Under the pieces are notes generated by a model. That model was not told the DNA's origin and made no database searches. It saw only the letters and a program-made list of their open reading frames with translations. Of a stretch of DNA of 10,810 bases, positions 1-7,076 are shown one piece after another. Source of the DNA: Verrucomicrobiota bacterium (GTDB lineage: Bacteria > Chlamydiota > Chlamydiia > Chlamydiales > JAEYWL01); contig JAEYWL010000005.1 of the NCBI GenBank assembly GCA_023428915.1, positions 1 through 10,810 on the forward strand, read 5' to 3'. The position numbers were made by a program, and so were the translations under genes. Position 1 is the stretch's first letter. Each line of letters starts with the position of its first letter.

Positions 1-2
1 TT

Positions 3-93
3 AATGACGCCATGGACCTTATGGACTTAATGGACTAAGCGCCAATTGCTTGTCGTAAATGTCTTTGGCGTCGTTAAGGTCCATAATGTCATT
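3..93. repeat. Imperfect palindrome made of 9-base NNNGACNNN units
   Basis: Four consecutive 9-base units with GAC at the centre run on the plus strand from 3 to 38 (AATGACGCC, ATGGACCTT, ATGGACTTA, ATGGACTAA). The minus strand from 93 down to about 49 reads as similar units (AATGACATT, ATGGACCTT, AACGACGCC, AAAGACATT, TACGACAAG). The two halves pair as an interrupted hairpin: 3-8 with 88-93, 12-21 with 75-84 (10 bp perfect) and 40-45 with 65-70. There is no T-run on either side, so it does not look like a standard intrinsic terminator, although it lies downstream of tgt. The left side is cut by the window edge, so the array may continue. Confidence 0.6.
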
Positions 94-141
94 TGATATA
101 GCTAAATCTGACTTATGCAACTGTCTCTTAAGGTCCTTCAT
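19..141 (-). CDS. Possible small protein, 40 residues, unknown function
   Basis: An ORF of 40 codons starts with ATG at 141 and stops with TAA at 21-19, directly downstream of tgt on the same strand. The product begins MKDLKRQLHKSDLAISNDIM and goes on with Asp at every third position (residues 18, 21, 24, 27, 30) because the DNA is made of 9-base units containing GAC. An in-frame TGA lies two codons upstream, so the start cannot be further out. The only ribosome-site candidate is a weak GAAAG directly before the ATG. No family is recognised. It may be a real tgt-linked small gene, a remnant of a longer repeat protein, or a chance reading of a repeat element. Confidence 0.25.
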   Translation of the reverse strand: MKDLKRQLHKSDLAISNDIMDLNDAKDIYDKQLALSPLSP

Positions 142-178
142 CTTTCAGACCGGGGTTTTCCAAGACTTTCAGCTACAG

Positions 179-1279
179 TCACTGAGGATAAACCGCGCAG
201 ACTTTGCGGTAAAATTCTTCTAAACGCTCTTCTAGAATAGCCAGCCTTAATTTGCGCATCAAGTCCAAGTAAAAGGCAATGTTTTGCAAAGAGATCAGCG
301 TGAGGCCTAAAATTTCCTCTACATTCAATAAATGGCGCAAATAGGCTTTAGTGAACTGCGAAGTGTAGCAATCAAGCTCTGGATCTAGCGGGGTAAAATC
401 GCTGGCGTAACGGCCGGCTTTTATCTGCACTTTACCTTGCCAGGTGAAAGCTGTGCCATTGCGCGCATTGCGGGTAGGCATTACGCAATCAAACATATCG
501 ATGCCGCGCATTACGGACTCCACAAGATTGCGAGGAGTGCCCACTCCCATTAAATAGCGCGGTTTTTCAACTGGCAAGTAAGGTTCTGTAGCTTCAATTA
601 CCCGGTACATAGTTTCAGCGGGCTCCCCTACAGAAAGGCCGCCAATGGCATATCCGGGAAACTCCAGCTCAGACAGGCGCTTGGCAGACTCCTCGCGCAA
701 ATCGGCAAAATCAGCTCCTTGCACTATGCCAAAAAGAGCCTGATGATTCTGCAGCGGAAAGTCGCGGCAAACTTGGGCCCAACGCCACGTGCGCTGCCAT
801 GCCTCTTCAGCCTGATCTCGTGTGCAGGGCAATGATAAGCACTCATCAAAGGCCATGACAATATCCGAACCAAGCGTTTTCTGAATTTGCATGCTCTCTT
901 TAGGCCCTAAAAAGTGACGCGAACCATCAATGTGAGACTGGAAATGCACCCCTTCTTCAGTAATTTTATTTAAGCTGGAAAGAGAGAACACTTGAAACCC
1001 GCCGGAGTCTGTTAAAATGGGGCGTTCCCAATTCATAAAATTGTGTAAACCGCCAGCCTGCCCAATAATTTCTGTTCCTGGACGCAGCATTAAATGATAA
1101 GTATTGCCCAAAATAATTTGCGCACCTGCATCTACCAGCTGATGATGGGTCAACGTTTTTACCGTCCCGCGCGTACCGACCGGCATAAACACTGGTGTTT
1201 CAATTTGTCCATGGGCAGTTTCAAGCAGGCCAACACGAGCTCTGCTATGCTTATCTTGGCAAGTTAAAGTAAAACGCAT
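179..1279 (-). CDS. tgt: tRNA-guanine transglycosylase (queuine tRNA-ribosyltransferase)
   Basis: Exchanges guanine at the wobble position 34 of GUN-anticodon tRNAs for a queuosine precursor or queuine, in the cytoplasm. The protein is 366 residues, normal for the bacterial family. Visible landmarks are DSGGFQ with D91, FDEC with D145, GIVQG with Q188, IGGLSVGE near 212-219, and the nucleophile D264 in FDCVMPTRNARNG. The substrate pocket keeps the bacterial-type Cys (147) and Val (217). The C-terminal zinc site is damaged: the family's C-x-C-x2-C...H reads L302, C304, S307 and Q332. The ATG at 1279 is preferred to a TTG at 1300 because AAGGAA lies 5 bases upstream (1285-1290) and the family usually begins at this point. 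The start overlaps the upstream methyltransferase by 16 bases, which suggests coupled translation. No other queuosine genes are present. Whether it uses preQ1 or host queuine cannot be told from the sequence. Confidence 0.96.
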   Translation of the reverse strand: MRFTLTCQDKHSRARVGLLETAHGQIETPVFMPVGTRGTVKTLTHHQLVDAGAQIILGNTYHLMLRPGTEIIGQAGGLHNFMNWERPILTDSGGFQVFSLSSLNKITEEGVHFQSHIDGSRHFLGPKESMQIQKTLGSDIVMAFDECLSLPCTRDQAEEAWQRTWRWAQVCRDFPLQNHQALFGIVQGADFADLREESAKRLSELEFPGYAIGGLSVGEPAETMYRVIEATEPYLPVEKPRYLMGVGTPRNLVESVMRGIDMFDCVMPTRNARNGTAFTWQGKVQIKAGRYASDFTPLDPELDCYTSQFTKAYLRHLLNVEEILGLTLISLQNIAFYLDLMRKLRLAILEERLEEFYRKVCAVYPQ

Positions 1280-2721
1280 GAAGATTCCTTGGCTTGCCAA
1301 TGCAAGACCGCAATATTTTCAATATGAGGGGTATGGGGGCATTGATCAAGAGGCTGCAGGCACTTAAGCGTGTAGCCGCCATTGCACAATTCTTGAATGT
1401 TTTCTGCTTGAGAAAGGGGATTGCAAGAAATGTAGAGCAGCACAGGCGCCTGCAATGCGAGTAGATGTGTAATAGCCGCATGATCCAACCCTGCACGAGG
1501 CGGATCAACCATGACAAGGTCAGGTTTAGCGCTTCCATTTTGCAGTGCGGCTAAATGAACGCCGGCATCTCCGGTAATAATGGTTACATTCTCAAATCCG
1601 TTTAATTTTGCATTCGTACGCGCATCTAATGAGGATTCCGGGGACAGCTCTATTCCAATTACTTGACGGGCATATTTAGCTGCACAAATTGCCAGTGTCC
1701 CTGTGCCGCAGTAAAGATCATATACAAGGCCATTTGCGGGGACTTGAGCTAGCTGCAAGGCGCGGCTGTACAACTTCTCAGCTTGCCGGCTATTGGGTTG
1801 AAAGAAAGCTTGAGGGCTCACGCAAAACTGCAAACAGTACCTTTCACCGGCTTGTTCAATATAGAGTTCTTCGCGAATATGGTCAGGCCCAAACAACAGC
1901 ATTTCATAAAATTGGGTCGCCTGCCCTTTTATGGCTTGCTGTATTTTTAAAAAAATACTGAGCTTAGCGTCAGATGAATTAGGGGTAATTGCAGCTTTTA
2001 AGGCCCCGGTAAATGTTTGCAGCTGCTGCTTGCTTAATGCATACTCAGGATTGCCGGAAACATTCAGGATAGCCATCCGGTCGCCTGTACGGGTTCCTTG
2101 GCGAAAAGTTAAGTTGCGCAGGGAGCCGCGCTCTGACGGATGATGAAAAGCGTTTAAACCCGAGGCTTTCCACCATTCGCGCGTTGCTTTTACCCCATCA
2201 ACCATCCAGCTTTCAACCAGATGGCATTCTTGCAGCTGCAAGACTTTGCCGCGGCTGCCGCTTAACATGAGCCCTAAAAATTGATCGCCCGCCAAGTTAT
2301 TATGAAAGCTAAATTCCATTTTATTGCGATACGCCCACGGGGAATCACATGCAATAATGGGGTGGAACACAACTTCTTCTGTCAGCTGCTGATGAAAGGC
2401 CTGTTTAACGATCTGCTCTTTTTCCTGGAGCTGTTTTTCATAAGAAAGGTATTGCCAACGACACCCGCCGCAACTTGAAAAGTGCGGGCAGCGGGCAGGC
2501 ACGCGATCAGGGGAAGGGCGAAGCACCTCTTGCTTATCGGTTTGATAACGTCCACGTTTTTTAGAGGTAATTCGAGCACGGATTAGATCGCCCGGAATAG
2601 CAAATGCCACTTCAGCTTCAGTGACATGGCCGCTTTCCAGTACAGCCTTACCAATCCCATTACCGGACTTTGGCGAAAGATGCGCAATATCGACTTCTGC
2701 CCAACGCTCTTTTCTTTTCAT
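1264..2721 (-). CDS. 23S rRNA (uracil-5-)-methyltransferase, RlmD/RumA type
   Basis: SAM-dependent methyltransferase that makes 5-methyluridine in RNA. A protein of 485 residues with the TrmA/RumA family layout. An N-terminal TRAM-like RNA-binding segment (about 7-70) is followed by the 4Fe-4S cysteines C78, C84 and C87 (CPHFSSCGGC) and C166. A central RNA-recognition domain comes next, then a Rossmann methyltransferase domain with DLYCGTGTLAICAA (335-348) and DPPRAGLD (406-413). The catalytic nucleophile is C433 in SCNP and the general base is E468 in HIEN. The Fe-S cluster points to the RlmC/RlmD/RlmCD side of the family rather than tRNA-modifying TrmA, so 23S rRNA is the likely substrate. 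The exact uridine cannot be told, so no symbol is given. The ATG at 2721 lacks a clear Shine-Dalgarno sequence. The gene end overlaps tgt, forming a two-gene RNA-modification unit. No strong promoter is obvious between it and the hctA terminator. Confidence 0.93.
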   Translation of the reverse strand: MKRKERWAEVDIAHLSPKSGNGIGKAVLESGHVTEAEVAFAIPGDLIRARITSKKRGRYQTDKQEVLRPSPDRVPARCPHFSSCGGCRWQYLSYEKQLQEKEQIVKQAFHQQLTEEVVFHPIIACDSPWAYRNKMEFSFHNNLAGDQFLGLMLSGSRGKVLQLQECHLVESWMVDGVKATREWWKASGLNAFHHPSERGSLRNLTFRQGTRTGDRMAILNVSGNPEYALSKQQLQTFTGALKAAITPNSSDAKLSIFLKIQQAIKGQATQFYEMLLFGPDHIREELYIEQAGERYCLQFCVSPQAFFQPNSRQAEKLYSRALQLAQVPANGLVYDLYCGTGTLAICAAKYARQVIGIELSPESSLDARTNAKLNGFENVTIITGDAGVHLAALQNGSAKPDLVMVDPPRAGLDHAAITHLLALQAPVLLYISCNPLSQAENIQELCNGGYTLKCLQPLDQCPHTPHIENIAVLHWQAKESSCVLL

Positions 2722-2764
2722 AGTGGAGTATTTCTTTAAGCTTTTAGTTTCCCAACTATTCTAG

Positions 2765-2782
2765 AAAAAACCTTTGTTTTTT
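2765..2782. other. Small A/T hairpin upstream of the methyltransferase gene
   Basis: AAAAAAC (2765-2771) and GTTTTTT (2776-2782) can pair around a CTTT loop. It lies between the REP-like palindrome and the methyltransferase start, probably in or near the promoter/leader. It is too A/T-rich to be called a terminator, and no gene ends here on either strand apart from hctA, which has its own better terminator. Confidence 0.2.
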
Positions 2783-2796
2783 TACAGGACAGATTT

Positions 2797-2819
2797 GGAG
2801 TGCGGCGACTTGTCGCAGC
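2797..2819. repeat. REP-like intergenic palindrome
   Basis: The segment beginning GGAGTGCGGCGACTTGT holds a hairpin: GC (2802-2803) pairs with 2818-2819, then one G/A mismatch, then GCGAC (2805-2809) pairs with GTCGC (2812-2816) around a TT turn. The 17 bases at 2797-2813 match the minus strand at 10556-10572 with two differences, and the copy at 10651-10667 with three. That suggests a dispersed intergenic repeat family. It sits between two minus-strand genes and has no T-run, so it is not a simple terminator. Confidence 0.5.
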
Positions 2820-2881
2820 TTTCCCCATGTTCGGCTTGTCGAATATTTCCAAATAGATGACGAATGGAGTGAATGGAAAGA

Positions 2882-2909
2882 AAGAGAAGCGCCTTGCGGC
2901 GCTTCTCTT
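2882..2909 (-). terminator. Intrinsic terminator of hctA
   Basis: A perfect 12-bp stem (2882-2893 with 2898-2909) closes a 4-base loop and begins 9 bases after the hctA stop codon. On the minus strand the stem is followed by the T-rich stretch TTTCTTTCC. The plus-strand side lacks a T-run, so it acts for hctA. It would separate hctA from the methyltransferase-tgt unit downstream, which is consistent with separate regulation of a late-cycle gene. Confidence 0.85.
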
Positions 2910-2918
2910 AAGGAGAGA

Positions 2919-3329
2919 TTATCTCATGCCAAGTCTTCTGTTTGGCAATTTAGCTGTAGGGCGTTTTAGAGCTAATGGACGAGATTTAGCTACTGTCTTG
3001 CCTGTTTTGCCTTTTGCATGGGAAGCTGCTTTGCTGCTGGTTTTGCTAGCAGGTGCATGGTGGGAAGCTGCATGAGAAGCTCCTTTCTTAGCAGGAGCTG
3101 CTTTTGCTTTAGAAGCAGAGCTTTTTGCGCTAGCTTTCTTTGTGCCTTTTGTAGACTTCTCATTTTTAATAGATTCTTTGCGGTATACTTTCGCAATTTT
3201 CTCGAGTTTTACTGTTCCTGTGCGAACGCGCTGAGAAGCAGCTTTGTTGCCGCCTTCTGCTTTTTCGAGGTCAGTTGTGATGTGTGCTAGTAAATCTTTC
3301 AAATGTTTTACTGTGTCTTTAAAAGCCAT
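2919..3329 (-). CDS. hctA: Histone H1-like nucleoprotein Hc1
   Basis: A chlamydial DNA-condensing protein. In the family it compacts the chromosome as reticulate bodies turn into elementary bodies. It has 136 residues, slightly longer than the roughly 125 of Chlamydia trachomatis Hc1. The N-terminal part (1-60) is the conserved Hc1 domain, beginning MAFKDTVKHL and containing GNKAASQRVR (28-37) and KLEKIAKVYRKESIKNEK (41-58). The remainder is low-complexity, basic DNA-binding tail rich in Lys, Ala, Ser and, unusually, His (ASHAASHH region). It ends in an Arg-rich stretch, PNRRLGMR. The ATG at 3329 has an excellent GGAGGA site (3338-3343) 8 bases upstream. It is transcribed alone: a candidate promoter lies at 3367-3395 and a strong terminator follows the gene. 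Confidence 0.97.
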   Translation of the reverse strand: MAFKDTVKHLKDLLAHITTDLEKAEGGNKAASQRVRTGTVKLEKIAKVYRKESIKNEKSTKGTKKASAKSSASKAKAAPAKKGASHAASHHAPASKTSSKAASHAKGKTGKTVAKSRPLALKRPTAKLPNRRLGMR

Positions 3330-3366
3330 TTTGGGAATCCTCCATTTTTGGTTTTGACATTAACAT

Positions 3367-3395
3367 TTAATATTCACTTTCTGGGTAATCTGCAA
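3367..3395 (-). promoter_or_regulatory. Candidate sigma66/sigma70-type promoter of hctA
   Basis: On the minus strand TTGCAG (3395-3390) and TATTAA (3372-3367) are separated by 17 bases and point toward hctA. Transcription would begin near 3360, giving a leader of about 30 bases that includes the GGAGGA ribosome site. The surroundings are A/T-rich, so chance matches are possible. Confidence 0.4.
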
Positions 3396-3687
3396 GAGAT
3401 ATTTTTGTTCTGGCAAAATTCTCGGGGTTTTTTCTTAAAATTTTAACAACTTGAAACCCATCAAAAAACGTATTTTCAGATATGTGTAAGAGAATATTTT
3501 TATATGATAAGCTTCAAAAAAATAAGACTAAAAAAAATTTAAAAAAAATGCGATCAAGTTTTGAAAAAAGTAAAAAAACTTAATCCTTGAAGAACTTTCA
3601 GTCGGAATAAGAAAACATCAATAGCTCAAAAGCTTTTACAAAAGAGTCGGCTTAGAGGATATAAGCTCGAGAAGGAAGCTTAACCAT

Positions 3688-3728
3688 TCTTTTTTCTCCG
3701 AAAAAGAGGGGCCGGAAACTCTTTTTTT
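3688..3728 (+). promoter_or_regulatory. Possible alternative hairpins in the operon leader
   Basis: The segment AAAAAGAG (3701-3708) can pair with the upstream TCTTTTT (3688-3694, loop 6) or with the downstream CTCTTTTT (3719-3726, loop 10). The two structures exclude one another. The second ends in a T-rich stretch 15 bases before the start codon. This resembles an attenuator or a translation switch, but both stems are mostly A-T and could be chance in such a biased region. Confidence 0.25.
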
Positions 3729-3743
3729 GCTAACATAGCAGGC

Positions 3744-6419
3744 ATGGATTCATCAATTAGAAAATATCTGGCCCTAGTAGGATTGATAGCCTGGTTCTCC
3801 CATTGCCAGGGATATGAAGTACTACATGGCCAGCTCGCCTCTGATTTAATACATGCTGAAAAGCTGTATAGTGAAGCGGCCTTTATTGAAGCGGCAGAAA
3901 TCTATGCTAACGCTGTACAGCAGCTTTCGGGAAATTCCCGGACTGAAGTACGGATCAAATTAGCTAATGCCCTTTTTCAAGCTGAAGAGTACTCCAAGCT
4001 AATTCATTACTTCTTGCATGCAACAAATGAGGAAGAAATCTTGTATACGGCTGCCGCTTATCAAAAACTAGGCCAGCACGCAAATGCAATGACTCTTGCT
4101 GCCAAACTTAGCAGCAAACTATTTAATGAAGAAGGCGCCTCCTTATTGCAATGGACAAGGGCCAATGCTTTGATTGGACTTGAAGATAAGCCGGCGGCTA
4201 AAATGCTGCTGCTATCGCTTGCTGATGAAACTCCGCTTCCCCAATACCGTTTCCTTGCGAATTTACAATTGGCCCGGTTGGCAATTGCTGAAGGGAATGC
4301 CCTTGCAGCTGAGAAATACCTAGGCGAGTCAGAAAAAGCAGCTGCATCATCTATGGCCATGCAGAATGAGCTCTATTACTGGCAAGGCAAACAAGCTTTC
4401 CTCGCTAAGCAGTATCAAAAAGCCGCGGAATATTTTAGCCAAACCAATCCAAGAATTCCCCAGCATGCCTTTGATTTGGCGCTTAGTTATATTAAATGGG
4501 CCGAAACTGCTGAAAAAGAACCTGAAAAGCAGCTGATGCTGTATGCAAAAGCAGAGAAAACCCTTGCTCCTTTTCTAGAGGGAAAGGAGCAGAGTCAGGC
4601 GGAACTTATTTTAAGCGAACTGCTTATTAACCGCTCACGGCTAGAAGAAGAAACTGACGGCAAGGCAAAAGCACTCCAGCTGCTGAACCGCTTGCAAGCT
4701 GCATCTGATGCCGAATTACGCATCAAAGCCCTGCAACTATCGTTAAAAATCCCGCAGGTATCTGGAGAAAAAGAACGTGTAATCAGCCTGCTGGCTGACG
4801 AATATGCGGACTTGGGAAATGACTCCATTCTGGGAAACTATTACAAAGCCGCTTCCCTTTTAGAGGAAGGGCTGCACCCGGATATGCAGCAGGACCCTCA
4901 AGCAGCCAAATATGCCTTAAGTAAAGCAACCAATCTTTTACGGAATATCCACAGGCTTGAAAGTCCACCCAGCAGCCAAGTTAATACAGCTTCCATACGC
5001 CTGCTTGCCTACGCAAGCCAGAAATTAGAAGATGAAGATGCGCTGCTCGACTCTTTTTCAATCATGGGAGATTTTCTTACTAGGTTTGCAGAAGCAAGCG
5101 GCAGGGAGGAGCTATCTGAAATATGGTACCTCCATGGCTTAACAGCTTATTTGCTAATGGCAGAATTTCCGGAAATGCGCGACCAGGCTCAAACTAGCTG
5201 GCGCCAAGCTGCAGCACTGAATTCCACCTGGTCTCCCGAAGCTGCTTTTGCTCTCGGCGCTTTAGCTTTCGAAAATAAACAGTATGAAGAAGCAGAAAGG
5301 CTATTTTCATTTTTGGCGGAAACTTATTCCACTCAACCTGTTGCAGGTACGGCCTTATATTTTGCTGCCATAGCTCAAGGAAAATTGGGGAAAAATACCG
5401 AGATCGCACAATCCTTAAAAAGAAAAGTTTTCGAGAATTATCCCGATTCCCCCTATGCGGCAGAAGCTTATATTAACCTTTATCCCCTGGTGGAATATTT
5501 GCATGGAGGGCAAAAAGAGTATAAACACCTGCAGGCTATGCCTCAAAAATTTCCTAATTCCCCTTGGAGCATCCTGGCTTATTACTTAATCGGATTGGAT
5601 AATAAAAAAGAGCGTGTTACCCCTGAAGGCAAACTGGTGCACAAACAGCGTTTGCTGAGCGCCATTGACTCTTTTCATAATGCAGAAACCCTCTTTCTTC
5701 AGCTGAATGATACTGCCAGCATCCCCCTATACCTCGCAACTTATTTTCAACATCTCTACCAGCGAGCCATATTAGAGAAGGGGTTAGTGAATATGGACAT
5801 TGCAGACACTTCTTCTGAAACAAAAAAGAAGATTTATTTAGATTATGCCGCTGAACTATTTAATAAACTTCACGGCATCCTTAGCAAAGAGGAAGCTCAA
5901 TCCGGCTCTGCCGCACTCACCTCTTTGCATGAAGAAAATCTTTACGCTTTAGTCCGCACTTACCAAAAAATGGATAGGCGGCAGGAAGCCGAGGCCGTTT
6001 TAAATAGTATGCTTTTACATTATAAGCAGGCAAATACCACAAGAGGATATTATCTCTCACGGGCCTGGTTCGAAAAAGGGGAGTTGGCAGCCAGCCGCGA
6101 GGAATATGCAGCCGCGTTGGAATATTACGGCTTTGCAGAAGAAGCTGCAAAGGGTAAAGTGCTGACTAGCGACCAGAAGATTGACTTATGGATAAAAACA
6201 AGCGCGGTTTTGCGTTCCCTAAAAAAACTCGATCAAGCCATGCTTTATTTATCCAAGGCCATAAACGAAGATGCTGTCTCGCACTTAAGGTTAAAAGCCA
6301 TGTACCTGCGCGGAGAGATTTATGAAGAACAAGGACGTTATGAGCTTGCCGTTAAGCAATGGGATTCATTAGCAAAAAAGGGCGGCGAGTGGGGACAAAA
6401 GGCAAAGGAGAGACTATAA
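3744..6419 (+). CDS. Large exported TPR protein, first gene of the Tol/Exb-like operon
   Basis: A protein of 891 residues. The N-terminus has a signal-peptide-like segment, with a hydrophobic core from about 8 to 19 (LALVGLIAWF). The adjoining SHCQG is a poor lipobox because His precedes the Cys, so plain cleavage seems likelier. The rest is mainly helical hairpins of the tetratricopeptide type, clearest at about 34-75, 207-235, 495-560 (including a YfiO/BamD-like stretch KVFENYPDSPYAAEAYINL) and 770-885. By family knowledge such repeats form protein-binding superhelices; the partner is unknown. The gene ends one base before tolQ, and the tolQ ribosome site lies inside its last codons, so the two are probably co-translated and work together. 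The start has no good Shine-Dalgarno sequence, only AGG very close to the ATG. No other in-frame ATG lies between it and an upstream stop (3681-3683). Likely periplasmic; function not established. Confidence 0.85.
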   Translation: MDSSIRKYLALVGLIAWFSHCQGYEVLHGQLASDLIHAEKLYSEAAFIEAAEIYANAVQQLSGNSRTEVRIKLANALFQAEEYSKLIHYFLHATNEEEILYTAAAYQKLGQHANAMTLAAKLSSKLFNEEGASLLQWTRANALIGLEDKPAAKMLLLSLADETPLPQYRFLANLQLARLAIAEGNALAAEKYLGESEKAAASSMAMQNELYYWQGKQAFLAKQYQKAAEYFSQTNPRIPQHAFDLALSYIKWAETAEKEPEKQLMLYAKAEKTLAPFLEGKEQSQAELILSELLINRSRLEEETDGKAKALQLLNRLQAASDAELRIKALQLSLKIPQVSGEKERVISLLADEYADLGNDSILGNYYKAASLLEEGLHPDMQQDPQAAKYALSKATNLLRNIHRLESPPSSQVNTASIRLLAYASQKLEDEDALLDSFSIMGDFLTRFAEASGREELSEIWYLHGLTAYLLMAEFPEMRDQAQTSWRQAAALNSTWSPEAAFALGALAFENKQYEEAERLFSFLAETYSTQPVAGTALYFAAIAQGKLGKNTEIAQSLKRKVFENYPDSPYAAEAYINLYPLVEYLHGGQKEYKHLQAMPQKFPNSPWSILAYYLIGLDNKKERVTPEGKLVHKQRLLSAIDSFHNAETLFLQLNDTASIPLYLATYFQHLYQRAILEKGLVNMDIADTSSETKKKIYLDYAAELFNKLHGILSKEEAQSGSAALTSLHEENLYALVRTYQKMDRRQEAEAVLNSMLLHYKQANTTRGYYLSRAWFEKGELAASREEYAAALEYYGFAEEAAKGKVLTSDQKIDLWIKTSAVLRSLKKLDQAMLYLSKAINEDAVSHLRLKAMYLRGEIYEEQGRYELAVKQWDSLAKKGGEWGQKAKERL

Positions 6420-6420
6420 T

Positions 6421-7074
6421 ATGTATATGCCTATACCTGAATTTTTAGGCGCAATTTTTACCAGCTGGAATGCCATCATTGTTATTCTGGTCGGCTGCTC
6501 TCTTGCAAGCTTTACTATATTTATAGAAAGGCTTTGGCAACTCCACCGCTCTGAAATAGATACAAACACCTTTATTATTCGAATAAGGCAAGCTATAAGA
6601 GACGGCAATATTGTAGAAGCCATGCAAATCTGCGAAAACACAGGCGGCTCCATTGCCAACATTGTGAAAGCAGGGCTTTGCAAACATAGCCGTTCAAAAG
6701 CAGACATAGAAAATGCCATGCAAATTTCAGGCATGGTGGAAATTGCCAAATTGGAAAAAAACGCTAAAATCATCTCCATGATTGCCCACATAACCCCATT
6801 AATAGGCCTGCTTGGTACAGTTTTGGGATTTATCCAAGCATTTTCTGAAATGCGCATGAGCGGACTGGTTGATATTTCAGCCACTCGTATAGGCGAGGCA
6901 ATGGAATTTGCTTTGGTTACAACCGCTGCAGGCTTAGTGGTAGCCATTCCTTCTATTATTGCTTATAACTACCTCGTCAGCAGAGTAGAAGGCTTTGTCT
7001 TAGAAATGCAGACATCCTCAGCTGAAATAGTCGATATCCTAGTCGATAAAAATCGCGAGGAAGAGCTCTACTAG
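6421..7074 (+). CDS. MotA/TolQ/ExbB proton channel family protein
   Basis: An inner-membrane proton-channel subunit that, with the TolR/ExbD protein, converts the proton gradient into movement of a TonB/TolA-type transducer. It has 217 residues with the three family transmembrane segments: about 16-36 (ending FIERL), 117-140 and 160-184. The conserved core reads TPLIGLLGTVLGFIQAF (125-141) followed by EFALVTTAAGLVVAIPS (162-178). A cytoplasmic loop of about 80 residues separates segments 1 and 2, as expected. The ATG at 6421 follows AAAGGAGAG (6404-6412) in the end of the TPR gene; a second ATG at 6427 is less well spaced. TolQ and ExbB cannot be separated by sequence reading alone. The neighbours (TolR/ExbD then TonB/TolA-like) fit either, hence no symbol. 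Confidence 0.93.
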   Translation: MYMPIPEFLGAIFTSWNAIIVILVGCSLASFTIFIERLWQLHRSEIDTNTFIIRIRQAIRDGNIVEAMQICENTGGSIANIVKAGLCKHSRSKADIENAMQISGMVEIAKLEKNAKIISMIAHITPLIGLLGTVLGFIQAFSEMRMSGLVDISATRIGEAMEFALVTTAAGLVVAIPSIIAYNYLVSRVEGFVLEMQTSSAEIVDILVDKNREEELY

Positions 7075-7076
7075 CT

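Larger units (their letters stand above)
3330..3743. other. A/T-rich divergent control region between hctA and the TPR-tol operon
   Basis: These 414 bases hold no convincing gene. Going right they hold the hctA ribosome site and candidate promoter, then a perfect 12-base palindrome TTAAAATTTTAA at 3435-3446. A purine/A-rich tract follows at about 3515-3580, with several runs of A that could bend DNA. Last comes the probable promoter and leader of the plus-strand operon: TTTACA at 3635-3640 and TATAAG at 3660-3665 are a weak pair with a long 19-base spacer. No tRNA or recognised small RNA is seen. Confidence 0.5.

Noticed and set aside
2382..2579. Minus- and plus-strand short frames inside the methyltransferase gene
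   Set aside because: Shadow frames within a gene whose Fe-S and catalytic motifs are intact.
2857..3290. Plus-strand open frames opposite hctA
   Set aside because: They are antisense shadows of the Lys/Ala-rich histone gene, whose codon bias keeps other frames open.
6414..6947. 177-codon minus-strand frame opposite the TolQ/ExbB gene
   Set aside because: The plus-strand protein has clear family motifs over the same bases, and the antisense product resembles nothing.
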